A DNA stretch of 64,000 nt, from the NCBI GenBank assembly GCA_013076295.1, contig RQOL01000660.1:620001-684000 (forward strand). The letters run 5' to 3'. Both the position numbers and the translations under genes were made by a program. Positions 1 to 14,165 of the stretch are shown one piece after another. Numbering within the stretch: position 1 is the stretch's first letter; each line of letters opens with the position of its first letter. A model generated the notes under the pieces. That model made no database searches. It was not told where the DNA came from and worked only from the letters and a program-made list of their open reading frames with translations. The DNA comes from Sanderia malayensis. Lineage: Eukaryota > Cnidaria > Scyphozoa > Semaeostomeae > Pelagiidae.

Positions 1-3000
1 CCATGGGTTCAGGCATACATTGTATGAGTTGGAGCCCAGACCAAGAAATCATGATTTTGGCAACTGGTAAGTAAGGGTTCTATTTTGTCCACTCCTTTTT
101 GTAGTGAATTGACTTGAGAGATATATGTATACTTTTCTTATCTCTTTTTATACTCTACTAAAGTTTCTCTTAAGCAAATCTGTTCCTATGAGTAAATTTA
201 ATGCTTATTAATAACAGTTAACGATTCTAGAAAAGTCAAATAAGTAACTTGCTGAGCTATATGTCTCTGTGATTCAGTAGTTTAACAATGACAAGCAATG
301 GGGAGCATTGGCTGAGAATCTTTTAGAACAAGAGTGTAATATGAGTCACGCATGTCATGACATGCGTGATCATGAATGGTGTAATCATGAATTATGTTTT
401 CTAGACCATTTACAACACTCTTTCCTAAATTTTCCAGTTTTCAAATAGCTTGAAGTTGCTTATTTGTCAAAAAGAAGAAATGTTGAAAAATAGTCTTGAT
501 ACATTTTGAAAATAAATGGCATAAAATGGCCTTTTTGCAGATCTTTGTATATTTTGAGTCATGAATTTACGAGTTTGTGCTCCTGCCACAAGACCCTCAT
601 CAGTTTGTGCTCCTACCAAAGATTTTCAAATGCTGTCCCCCCATACACTTTTCAAGATTGCAATTTTATTTTAGGTGACAACAAGCTGGTTCTGATGAAC
701 AGAAATCTTGATCCTTTGTTTGAAACAGATCTGAATCCAACAGAATTTGGGGAAGGTATGTGGTGGTGTTAAGAAATAATAGCTTTTAACTTTACAACAT
801 TTATAATCAAGTAAATGTTTGTTAATCAGGATGAAGACCAAGGTAAAATTTTGAATCCAAATTGACAATTGCATTATAAATTGATTTGAATTTGAATTGT
901 TAAACATAAGTATACAAGCAAACATACAAGTATATTTTGGTATTGATTGTTAATGCTTCTTGCAGGCTTTACATTTGAAGGCTTTGATAACCGAAAGGAA
1001 CTTATTCCTCTGGGTATTCATTTATGTACCAGTGCTCTGGCATTTTTTGTCTCATTAATGTATTTATTAATGTTTCAATTTAGCTGAGTTGATAACTGTT
1101 GGTTGGGGAAAGAAAGAGACACAATTCCATGGACAACAAGGCAAACCAAAACCAGAAGATCTAAAACAAAAAGTAAGAATCTTTTTTCTTAAATGTTTTT
1201 TGTCTCTAACATGCTACGAGATAGTAAGCTATGCTTCGTTTTTGCTGGTATAGCTTCAGCGAACCAACAAGGTTCACACAATAAGCCCTGTTGGTTTGTT
1301 TACAGAATAAATAAACTATAAGATTCACAATTATAGATTCACAGTGTTTCATTCTGTTTTTTTCAGTTTTTGTTAAATAATTCAATATATCTTAGTTGCG
1401 TGTGTAGCTATAATAGTTGATGCAATAAAATAATCTTTAATGAATACCGTTATCAAGTGATGACTGGTCAAACCAGAAACGTCCTAAAAATCAATTACGT
1501 AACTATTCCTTAAAAATTATTTTATTATTAAGTAATTGTCGTTTGAAATGTCAGACTCGTATAATTTTGTTTTTGATTCAGACGGCAGACCCGGTATTAC
1601 CTTGGGACGACAGAAAGATACGCATTTGTTGGTGTGAAGATGGACAGTACTTTGCAGTGAGCTCAGTAGATCCCCAAACAGGTTTTCATTTCATTAGAAT
1701 TTCATCTCTTTCCCATGTTTCTAACAGATACAACAATGAATCTATTATTACACTTTGACATAACGACCTCCTGAAATGAAGAATCTTTTAGCATACCGTA
1801 AATCCGCGAATAAGCCCCCGGGGGTTTATTTGCAAAAACGAAATTTTAGCCTGATTATTGTTCAATAATTAAGCAAAAAAAGCTATACGATGCAGCCAAT
1901 CAATAAAGTTCTTGGTTTAAACTTGCTGTTATTTGCAATACATTCACTAAACAACTTCAATGTCTGGAAACTTGGCCTTAATACCCTTGCAAATGATTAT
2001 CGGGATGGGGGCTTATTCGAGGAGAGGGCTTATTCGGAGGTGGGGACTTATTTGAGGATTTACGGTAACAGACTGAACAACTTATCTTTTGAGCGAAGCT
2101 GTCTCGTCGTAATGTATAATTAACTCTGTTCTTGAAAGAGTGTGTGTGGTTCTTGTTTGAGTTTATTTCATCTGGGTTCTACTTTGCGTTGTTTCTCAGC
2201 GAAAACCTTTTTCTGTTGAATGTGAAGCAGACTTCATCATTCAAAGAGGGTTTTTATGTGATGCTTTCTTGTTATGCTGTATCACATATCTCCGAGTTGT
2301 GATGCATTATTATTTGATTTCAGGATCACGAAAGCTCCGTGTAAGATCTCGCGAAGGTGCTCTCTTCTCGACGAATGAGGTCATCCAAGGGCTTGAGCAT
2401 TCATTGGATTGGAAGTAAGTACGCTTATCATCATCATAATCTCATAGTTAACCAGCAAGTCTGAAGCTATGAGCACTGGAATCAATACAATCCCACTTTG
2501 CCTCTGCCATCAACAACACCCTTTATCAATGCTAGCGAAGCCAGAGCTTGTCAAATCCCAATCGTGTTTCTTTCCACTTTTTACAACAATTCGGTTCATT
2601 TGAAATTGAACATAACTTTATTTGTTTACAACACTGCATCGTAGAACACTATTGTAACACACATCCAGGCGACACTTAATATCTGTTAACAGCTGGTTTT
2701 TAATTCTATAACAGACCTAGTGGAAATCTATTAGCTTCATCACAACGAAAGCCAAATAAACACGACATTGTGTTTATTGAAAAGAATGGCCTTACTCATG
2801 GTGAATTTACTCTTCCTTTCAAGCGAAAGCAAGTGGAGGTTGGTTCTATAGTTTTTTGTTTGGGGCAAGGAATTATTGATTCAAGCTAACACTTTGTGCC
2901 ATGTTGTTTATAGAAGTATCTGGTCGTCATAGGCCCTCTCTGACATGACAATATTCCATGTGATTTTTCTAATATTCTCGGATCACTGATGTTTTATGAA

Positions 3001-6000
3001 GCGTAAACTTGATACAACGAGCCTTGATGTTTGGTATAGATGTGGAAGTTTCATGTACCCAATGTTTAGTTTAGTACATCTCAAGTTCGTTTCAATGGAG
3101 ATTGGTTCAATGGAGATTGTCACAGTGTTTTGATTAGATTGATTGTTCAATAGACACCTCAAATGGAGGCTGGTTCAATAGAGGTTGTTCTGATGTAGTG
3201 TTTTGGTTGTGTCAGAATATTTGGTTCTAAAGTCTCATCTCAATGTCGCACTTTTCAGGTTGTAGAAATACGTTGGAACAAATCCTCTGATGTACTTGCT
3301 GTTTGGTTGAAAGATCTTGCAGAAGAGAATGATAGCACTAGCAAAAAACATTTTCTTTCCTATGGTAAGTTGAATGTGGTATATAACAAACACATAAGTT
3401 AATATAACTTACAAAAAGCAAGCAGGCAAATAAAACATTTATTATATTAACATTCAAGCAAGTAAACGAGCAAAACAAACAAACAAATAGCCAAATGTAC
3501 AAACAAACAAGCATTAAACAAACAAACAAACAAACATTAAGCAAACAAACAGTTGACTAAACAAACATTAAAAAAACAAACAAACATTAAGCAAGCAAAC
3601 ATTTGATTAAACAAGCATCAAACAAACAAACAAACAAACAAACATTAAGCAAACAAACAGTTGACTAAACAAACATTAAACAAACAAACAAACATTAAGC
3701 AAGCAAACATTTGATTAAACAAGCATCAAACAAACAAACAGTTGACTAAACAAACATTAAACAAACAAACAAACATTAAGCAAGCAAACAGTTGACTAAA
3801 CAAACATTAAACAAACAAACAAACATTAAGCAAGCAAACATTTGATTAAACAAACATTAAACAAACAAACAAACAAACATTAAGTAATCAAACATTTGAT
3901 TAAACAAGCATCAAACAAACAAACAGTTGACTAAACAAACATTAAACAAACAAACAAACATTAAGCAAGCAAACAGTTGACTAAACAAACATTAAACAAA
4001 CAAACAAACATTAAGCAAGCAAACATTTGATTAAACAAGCATTAAACAAACAAACAAACAAACATTAAGTAATCAAACAGTTGATTGATATACAGTTAAA
4101 GCGCAAACAAACAAGCAATTTAATAAGCAAGCAGATGAGATAAACGAATGTGTAAGCAAGTGACGTTAATCCATCGAATTGTATCTGCCCGCTTACGTGA
4201 TATTTTGATGATTGACCGTCTGTTTGCTTTTTTTCTTAGTTCAACTGTGGACGAGAGGCAATTATCATTGGTATTTGAAGCAGGAGCTTCGCTTCTCTGA
4301 TCACGGCCAAACTGTGTCTTGTGTACAATGGGATGCAGATGTGCCTTTGCGATTGCATGTCATCTGCGCTGGTTAGTATGTAGTCCAGGCTGTTAACGTT
4401 AAAGCCTAAATATGTGAAATTTGAGCATTTTTTGAAAATTGTTGCGCTCCTGTTTTGAATTGTACAGTGTATGATTACTATTGGGTTGGATTGATGTTCA
4501 GGTATTCGGAACTGTTAATTACGTCAAATGTATTGGAGCATTGTCTGTGTTATGGTGATGGTGGTATATTATTTTTTGTCTCATTATAGATGGATGTTAT
4601 CACAATTACACTTGGCACTGGACAGTATCACAAAGCAAAGAAAGTTGTGTAGCAGTCGTAGATGGAGGTATGAGGCAGTTTCATTAAATGGTACAGTCAT
4701 TTGTACATAGATAGCACAGTCATTTAAACATTAATAGTACAGTCATTTGTACAGAGATGAATAGCACAGTCATTTAAACACTAATAGTAGACTCACTACA
4801 TTGCGTCCCTGTGCCTCGCTCGTAACGCACTCAACACAGGGACAACAATGGAGTGAGAAAAATGAGTGAGGCACAGGGACGCAATGTAGTGAGTCTGCAT
4901 TAATAGCACAGTCTATTATGCGTAAATGGTACCGCTACGATGAGAATTTTCTCTCTCTTGTGATGGAGAACGAGAGGCGAATGTAAAACATGGCATTCTT
5001 TATTTATTAAAACATTGTTTTCATTCTTCTCTTTCTCTCTTCCATTATTTTCAAACTATGTTTTGGAGCCCAAACCTTACCAACCAGTTCTTGAATTTTG
5101 TTCTTGTTTATTCTTTCGTAGCCAACTTGTTGTTGACTCCATTTGCCAAGGCAGTTGTACCACCACCGATGTCAATGACAAGTGTCACTTTGAAGTCACC
5201 CGTCAACCAAGTTTGCTTCGGTAATTCAGCCACTCATGCGACGGTTCTTCTTTCCGACGGATCACTGCAATATTTGAGCCTAGCAGAAGAAATCACCACT
5301 CAAAGTTTGGAAGTTACACAGTGAGTCGATTTTTCACGCTGTTTTGAAATCTGCATAGTTCGTGTTTGCAGTGCATGCCACTCTGTTTTGAAACTTGAAG
5401 ACACCAATGAATCTGTTCGAGATGCAAAAGGGTTCAAACTCGCCACATGTTTTGTCTGTAGGGTTTATGCCCTGAGCTATTGAGTTTTTTAAGATATGGG
5501 CATTTTGAAGCCGCACCGATGTCTTCTTATCCGCATTCATGGATAAAAATTCAAAGCATTTGCTTTGTTTTTACTCGGAAAAAACAACAACTATTTATTG
5601 AGAATATTGTTTCAGAGAAGATATCATGATGCAAAATAGTTCGTATGAATATAAATAATCGATAGGTTTCATTTTGCTTTCTCATAAAATACTTGTATTT
5701 TCCCAGTGAAAATACTGAAGAAGATCAGAAATGTTTGCCAGACAAGTTTGAACTCACACATCTTGCACACTGGTTTGACAATTCCTACATTGCCGTCACG
5801 CAAGACTCGAACTCTCAGGATGTTATTTGCTATTTGACACGACATAATGATAATTCAGTCAACATTTGTAACAGGTACTCTACTTTTGTACATTGGCAGT
5901 TCACTTATTATGTGCCATATGGCAATGAACTATAACAGAAGATTCTTTAGTTATTGTTCACTTGCCGATATTAGTTAATGATCAGTTTTTGTTGCGTCAC

Positions 6001-9000
6001 CTCCTCCTATTTGAATATGATGCTACTCGTCAATCTCTCGCCAATAAATATTAGGTAATTGCTGACATATTTAAAGGCCCCATTATGTTTGAGGCTCTGG
6101 GACAATTAGAGAATACAGAGAGGGTTGTTGTTAAGAGAACAGAATACAGCGATGGTTGTTGTTGAGAGAGCAGAATACAGAGAGGGGTGTTGTTAAGAGA
6201 ACAGAATACAGCGAGGGGTGGTTGAGAGAGCAGAATACAGAGGGTTTTGATAAGAGAGCAGAATACAGAAATGGGTTTTGCTGAAAGCAGAGTACACCTC
6301 CTAGTAGCACTGCTCTTATTCCTGCAAGCGTTCTAAGTGTTGACTGTATTAAGATTCAAGATTTGCAGTGAAATCACAAGTGTTATTGATTTGACAACTG
6401 AATCTTTTCTCTGCTAGAAACATTGTGTCTCTGGATGGTAAAATGCACTCCATTGCAGTGAATTGTGAATCTTCCTGCGTTGCAATACAAATGGACAATG
6501 GCGAAGTATTGACATGTGAAAGAGGTAGGGTATTCAGATAGTTTGATTTAAGCTTGGAATCAACTTCTACTTTTTGTCAATGAGTTTGATTCGCCATTTT
6601 TCATTTTATATCAATTATATTTCTTCAGAAGATGGCAGCTTTGCTGTTAAGCCATGGATAACGCCGTTTGGCTCAGTGCTGAGATTCCCACGGACATGTG
6701 AATCGATATCTGTTTGCACGATTAACCACACGGTAAAATTATACATGAAGATTACGCATTTTTATGAGAAACTGGCTCATAGGGAACTAGATTTGGGGTG
6801 GCCAAAATTTAAGAAATCTAAGTACAATGTTAAAAATAATTAAGAACTGTAAAATTTCTTAAAAAAGATTTCATCGGCTTTAGTTTGTTCACGGATTTGT
6901 TTTTGGGAATGTGGAGAATTTTGTTAACTTTTGTTTGGACAAGATTGTAACTTTTGATCTTGGTCTACGTGGGTTTTTTTCGTGACGATCTGGACTTATG
7001 TCTGTCCCAAAATGTTCGCCTTCTAAACAATAAAGCAATTTTAGATCCAAAAATAGGAAAAAAATTAAGAAATTGTCTGTCCTAAGGCGTCAAAAACGTC
7101 ATGCCAAATTAAACTTTTCATAGTAAATTTTAATAATAAGACGTGTAATTTCATTTTTCATTCATTTTAATCATTGCATATGATGTATGAAGTAATTGTT
7201 TTGTTTTAGGATGTTATAATAGGAAGGACTGAACGCTTTCACTTGTACATCGATGAAAAACAGGTAAACAGTTATTGATTAAGTTTCATTTACATGCATC
7301 GAAGCCTTAATTTTCTTAGGTTCGTTGCCAAGTTGGTTTCCCTTGCTTGTTAAGTATAGAGAAACATCCACTTTAAAGTGCGGCTTCTAAAAGGCTAAAG
7401 CTTCTTTGAAGGCAACAAATGTGGACTCAATTGAATAATTTGAATGAAATTGAATTTATTCCGCAAACTCCACTGATCCCAACCCTAACATTTCAAAGAG
7501 AAATTTGATGAACGTTATATGTTTAGTAGATATCATATGTGGTTGGACATTAGCAAATTTGTACATTTATCCAATTCGCTAGACAAACACCGATGGTATC
7601 TCTGTGATGTTTTTCTCACAGATGCAACACATGTTGAACTGCGTCAATCGTTGTGTCTTTTAGATAGCTGACAACTGTACGTCATTTGGCATTCACGAGG
7701 AATACCTTGTTTACACTACCCATGCTCATTCACTGCGCTGTGTACATCTCGAGAGCCTCGTCAAATGTAAGGCACTATGTTTTTCAGAATGTCTTGTTTT
7801 GCTTACTCTCACTACTCTTGCTATTACCCATTGGCGTAGATAGAGGGGGGGTCAGGGGGCGAAAAACCCCCTGTAGAGCTAAAATGTAGTTTTGTCGGAA
7901 AATTGCTGATCTTGTCGGAAAATAGATATCTTCTGTTTACGTTGTGTTCTAGCTAATTTCCTTATCTTATATTCATAGTCTTGGAGAAACAAAAGTGCTC
8001 ATTCAATTTTTGTCGGAAAATTGAACTTTTCGCCCCCTCCCCCTATAAAAGTTCCTATCTACGCCATTGCTATTACCGAGAGAAACCCTTCTATTTTACA
8101 CGTTTTTTATTTTATAAGAAACCCAGCTCAAGCCCTACCAGTAAAAGTTTCTTAAATTTTCTATTGTTTTCTATTGTTAAGGAAAACAATAGAACACAAG
8201 AATCTATTGTAATTTAACACAAATTTTACTAGTAAGTCTCTTATAAAGTGGTTTCTGTATTGTCCAGGGCTTTTGGGAGGAGAGACGTCAGACCCAGTGT
8301 CACACGAGGCGGAAAGAAGTGTAGAGAGAGGTTCAAGAATTGTCTCAGTTCTGTCTCAAGATACAAAAGTTATTTTGCAGGTAACTAAACAGTGCGAAGC
8401 TATTTATAAATCTTCTAAATCATTTTTAACGTTTTATCAACCGACCTACCAGGAGAACAATGGAAATGTTCTCAAAGCACTCTGGTCAGTTCATCTGAAG
8501 TAAGACACTACGATTTGCAAAAGAGCAAACTATACTTTTAATTATCTTAAATTCTTAGTTTTTTAAATTTGTTTATATATTTTATTGTTTTTCTAGATGC
8601 CCAGAGGTAACTTGGAGACAATTCATCCACGGGTTCTTGTCGTGTCATTTTTGAAAAAACTTCTTGACAAGTACGTATTGAGTCCCCGAGTCGGAATCAT
8701 TTTTCTTATTCGATGCATTGTAATTTATTTCTTAGTTAGTCCACACTGACAAGCGAATTCTTATTTAGATTGGCATACAGAAAAGCACTGAATACGATGA
8801 AAAGACATCGAATCAACCTTAACCTTATTCACGATCACAATCCGGAGGTTTGTCTCATAGAGATGAACCCTATTCTGTGAATTATTGAAATGTGTTATTT
8901 GAATACTCCCCTGCTTGTTTTAATAATCAATTTTTTTTTTCATCCATGTTTTAACTTTAATCCGCTATTAATTTAATTCGTTTTTGCATTTCTCTGATTA

Positions 9001-12000
9001 TGAATCCACCCTTGAAGAAGTTTCTCTTTTTAACAATCTTTTGACAAAACTTTATTAATAAAGCATGCATCTCAATAGCATTATACAAATATGTTCTTTC
9101 TGTCTGCAGCTATTTCTCAGTAACGTGGATGCATTTATCACTGAAGTGAATTCAGAAGTTGACGTGAACCTCTTTCTTGCTGATCTTACGTAAGCAAGCG
9201 TAATCGTTTTGTCTTCTTTGTATTTTCCCCCCATTTTGCTGATCGTGTAAGCAATTTTGCTCAAGAGCATTGTTTATTTCGCTTTAACATGTTCATGTGT
9301 TATTTTTCAACAGGGAAGACGATGTCACTTCTACATTTTATGCATGCTCCTACGCTCAGAGACCCGCCAAGTCTGACGAAACCAGCAAGTATGATCTTAC
9401 AATTGGATTTCGAGCAATATTAACAACAGAGCCGAACCTCAATAAGTCATTCGCCGCTCAAATCAAATCCCTCGATGTGTCACACATTGTTCTATCTCTC
9501 CCATGTCTCCAGACCACTTGGCTTTTAGTTTTACCCTTGGCTACTCTATGCCTTGTCAACTTTAGCGACTTTTTATTCTCATGGGCCTCTTTCTCAAACA
9601 GCCTCGCATTGACCGTGTGCTTTCTGTTTCTCCGCATGGTCTCAGGACGTTATTAGCCACAGTTAATTTTCGTTAACATTATCACTGACTTTTTTAGAGC
9701 CACTAACAAGGTAGACAGAGTATGCTTAACAGTTCGTCAAGCAATCGAAAGACTAGGCCACAATAAGTAAGTCATTTGCTTTCGTTTATTATTTCTAATA
9801 TATTTTCAATAGAAATTTGATCTCAGTAGCATCAGAGTAGCCAATGGCTGCGCATGCAGGGGCCTGTGGAAAACATGTACCCCACTTACTGGCAAACGGG
9901 GTGTTTTCTATTTGTAAAATAGGGCGTCCCCATGGTTTAATAGGGCGTGGCCCCCAAAATTTTGTACGGGCTTGTCCTTAAGTTCTTTGTCCTCCCGCTT
10001 CCTTGTAGCTGCCGGCGCCTCTGTGAGTATAGTTAAATATGTCGGGCTTGTGCACGGATACATATACCTGTGTCGAATAATGATGATGTTCGATATTTTG
10101 CACTTGAATTTCTAGATTACTTCTGACATTTTTAACAACATATGTGAAGCAAACCAGCCCTGATTTAGAAACAGTTCTAATCGAGATGAAGAAGATAAAA
10201 GGTTTATTTTTGTGTTTTTTTGTACCTATGTAAAGAACCCTTTTATTTGTATGCAGTAGAACCAATAATTTCAACCCGGTTGACTTGAACCTTTGTCAAC
10301 TCGAACTGTATTGCAGTCCATGTTACTTACCAGCTCAAACCCTGAATACTCGAACCAATTTCATCTGCCCTTCGGCTGTTCAAGTATCAGGAGTGTAATA
10401 GAATGATTTTATGTTGTCTTATAACACATTATTCAGCACCCATACGATACTTTCATGGCTAGAGCACTTCAATTCTCAATGAAAATACTCGATGAGATTA
10501 CGATACAGGTTTGTGTTCTTTTGTTTCGTTGCAGATAAGGTGTACACAACTGATACGTCGTTTGATAGAGCTCTGAAGCATGTTCTTTATATGACCGATG
10601 TTGAAGTATTGTACAATGTTGCCCTGGGACTTTACGACTTTGATATAACACTGATGATAGCGGAAAAGTCAAACAAGGCAGGTTTTTATTGATTTATGTA
10701 CTTTCCTTTTCTACTACCCTTCTACTTTCCTCTATTCTCCCCCTTCTCTCCTTCTACTCCCTCTATTCTCCCCCTACTCCCCTTCTATTCCCCTGTATTC
10801 CCCCTTCTCTCGTTTTACTCCCCTTTATTCTCCCCCGTCTCTCATTTTACTCCCCTCTATTCTCCCTCTTCTCTCCTTTTACTCCCCTCTATTTCCCCCC
10901 TACCCCCTTCTGCTCCCACCCACTTCTTCTCTGATGCTTATCTATCACCCACCTTTCTCTCTACTGCTTTTTGTAATCAGAATGTCATCTGATGATGTTC
11001 TACTTCTTGAGTATGCCTGAAAAATGTTCAAGTTTATTATTCCAGTTAGACAATAGGATGTTAATTTTCTTGAGATCTTCTCGCTGCTCATGCATACCCA
11101 TCCTTAGCCAACTTCTTATGGAGTTCCAATCTTTCTCACTCTCTTTATGACAAATGATGGGAGTGCATGGGCAGTGCGTTGATCTCTATCAGTGTGGTGC
11201 CTTATAGGTTTTGCCGATTAATATGTAGATGTAGATGTAGATGTAGATGTTATTGAAGTTTACAGTTAAACAGTATAGTTTATCAAGAATAGTAGTTATG
11301 TAGTTGGATCTTGGGGCTGTCTAAGAAAAGATGTGCAAAATGAGGATAATCTTTCAGAGTCAAATCACCCGTTGACAGTAATTTCATAAAGTTGTTAAAA
11401 TAATTTCGCTGAATTATTTTCAAATAATGTTTTATTTCTCAGGATCCTAAAGAATATCTACCGTTTCTCAATGAAATGAAAAGTTATGAAGATAATTATG
11501 GGAAATTCAAAATAGATTGCTACCTTAAACGATACAAAAAAGCACTCAAACACATTTTCAATTGTGGTTAGTTTTCTGTTTATATACTTAACTATTTACG
11601 TATCTACCTACTTACTTCGGAACTTACTTAGTCAGGTAAGTAAGTTCCTAATTATTTACTAACTTAATTTCTTGCTTGATCACTTACTTACGTGCTTAGT
11701 TACATATTTTTGTCCATTTATTTTCTTATTTACCTACTTTTTATTTACTTGCTTTGCATGTGTATTTACGTGTTACTCTTTTACTTACTTTCGTACTTCT
11801 CAACCAACTTATTTGCTTGTTTATTTATGTCTTTGCTTCATTGCTTCTTTACTTGCTTATTTGTTCACTTATTTATTTGCTTACTTTATTGCCTTATTGC
11901 TTAATCAGTCATCCTTTGGAACCGCGTAAATTGAATAAGGCCCTCGGGGAATTGAAAGAGCTTTTACGTAAAGTACTTATTTGAACTGTGTTGTATATAT

Positions 12001-13528
12001 TAACTTCACTTACCAACCCACTCATTTTCTCGATCACTTACTCGCTCACACACTCACTTACTGACCTATTCACTCTCTCAATTATTTGATTCTTTGTTTT
12101 CTGGTTCACATGCCTTCTAATTTCTACCTTGACTGCTTGTTGACTTTTTATCTACATTCATGTCATGCTTATCTTCATGTTTTAGGTGAATCACACTTTG
12201 AAGAATTTCTCAACTTTCTTTCTGAGAAAGCGTTGTACAAAGAAGGTCTTGAACTCTGTAAGAATGACCCGGACAATTTCAAGGTAAATGTCAAAGCAGA
12301 GACGCAAAGTAGCGAATTATTTCCCTCAATTTTTCATACTCTAATGCTAACGTGGTATAAGTACTTTACGTAAAAGCTCTTTCAATTCCCCGAGGGCCTT
12401 ATTCAATTTACGCGGTTCCAAAGGATGACTGATTAAGCAATAAGGCAATAAAGTAAGCAAATAAATAAGTGAACAAATAAGCAAGTAAAGAAGCAATGAA
12501 GCAAATACATAAATAAACAAGCAAATAAGTTGGTTGAGAAGTACGAAAGTAAGTAAAAGAGTAACACGTAAATACACATGCAAAGCAAGTAAGTAAAAAG
12601 TAATCTTATTTTTGTTATAGAGTGTCAGTTTTCTGTATGGACAAGATCTTGCCAAAAGAAAGAACTTTCTAGAAGCTGGATTAGGTATCCTGAATTATTC
12701 TTATTGTTTGAATTATCTTATTATTGTTTGAAGTTTTTCTGCCCATCATATAATTCCTTCTTCATATATTTTTCCTTATTAAAATGTTGGAAGTCGTCTC
12801 GGGAGTTAACTGAAGCCACCACAACTAAGATGCTTTGCAAGTTGCGAAAGTTCATCTTGTTTGTGCAATAGACGACAAAATTCCCTGGGAAAATTCTAAA
12901 GTGAGAAAAAAAATTATCAACCCGCAAATTGTTGTTTCTTGCTGGCGTTATTTACCCCCCCCTCCTCCACTCCCCCTAAAAAATGTTGTCCTCTCAAGCA
13001 GACCCCTGTAAAAATGGCGCAAAGCAAAATTTTGTCGATGTTTTATAAAACTGTCTCCAGAGAAAACATTGTTAGGAGGAGGAGAGGGATGAAAGATAAG
13101 TGAAAAATTGGCGAAAATTGTAAGGGTCAAGGGGCTTTCGTCTCCTTTTGACTTCTGACTTTGTCTTTTGTCTGTATACCTGAAGTAGAGGTTAGCTTAT
13201 GGACATACCAAAAGAGTAAATTAACTTGAAATCAGGCGTGGTAGTAGGCAACAAGAGGACACTGAATTTTGTCAGATTTGTTTGTGATGCTTGGATTTTC
13301 TTCTAGTTTATGCCCGTGTTGGTTACAGTGAAGAATCGTTGGAATGTTTTGTGAGGTGCGCCAATTGGAAACTTGCCTTATGCGAAGTTTCGAAGTTGCA
13401 ATACTCAAAGGACAAAATCAGTCAGATGGCACGAAATATGGCAGGTAATATATTGTAATTTTTCTGCAGCATTAGTTTAACTATAGTGGTGAATCCAAAT
13501 GTGTTTGTAGTTTGAATTGTCTGCCGGT

Positions 13529-13578
<50 letters not shown>

Positions 13579-13674
13579 AACCCCGGGTCACGGCAACATA
13601 TTTTTGCAGCATCCAACATTAGTAAGCATTCAATGATCAACTAAAAATTTTCTTTAGTTTGAGATATCTGCCGG

Positions 13675-13725
<51 letters not shown>

Positions 13726-13821
13726 AATCCCGGGTCACGGCAACGTATTTTTGCAAAATCCATCATTAATAAGCAATCAATGATCACCTAAAAACTGTCT
13801 GAAGTTTCAGATATCTGCCGG

Positions 13822-13872
<51 letters not shown>

Positions 13873-14134
13873 AATCCCGGGTCACGGCAATCTATTTTTG
13901 CAATATCCAACGTTAGTAAGCATTCAATGATCACCTAAGAATTGTCTGAAGTTTGAGATATCTGCCGGGATAGCTCAGTTGGGAGAGTGTCAAACTGAAG
14001 ATCTAAAGGTCCCTGGTTCAATCCCGGGTCACGGCAATCTATTTTTGCAATATCCAACGTTAGTAAGCATTCAATGATCACCTAAGAATTGTCTGAAGTT
14101 TGAGATATCTGCCGGGATAGCTCAGTTGGGGAGT

Positions 14135-14165
<31 letters not shown>

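Noticed and set aside
3338..3544. Minus-strand ORF of CLFVCLF-type peptide
   Set aside because: Translation of the AAACAAAC minisatellite.
11672..11984. Plus-strand ORFs with repeated LLTYLFTYLF peptides, and their mirror at 12347-12655
   Set aside because: Translations of the low-complexity inverted-repeat arms in ELP1 introns.
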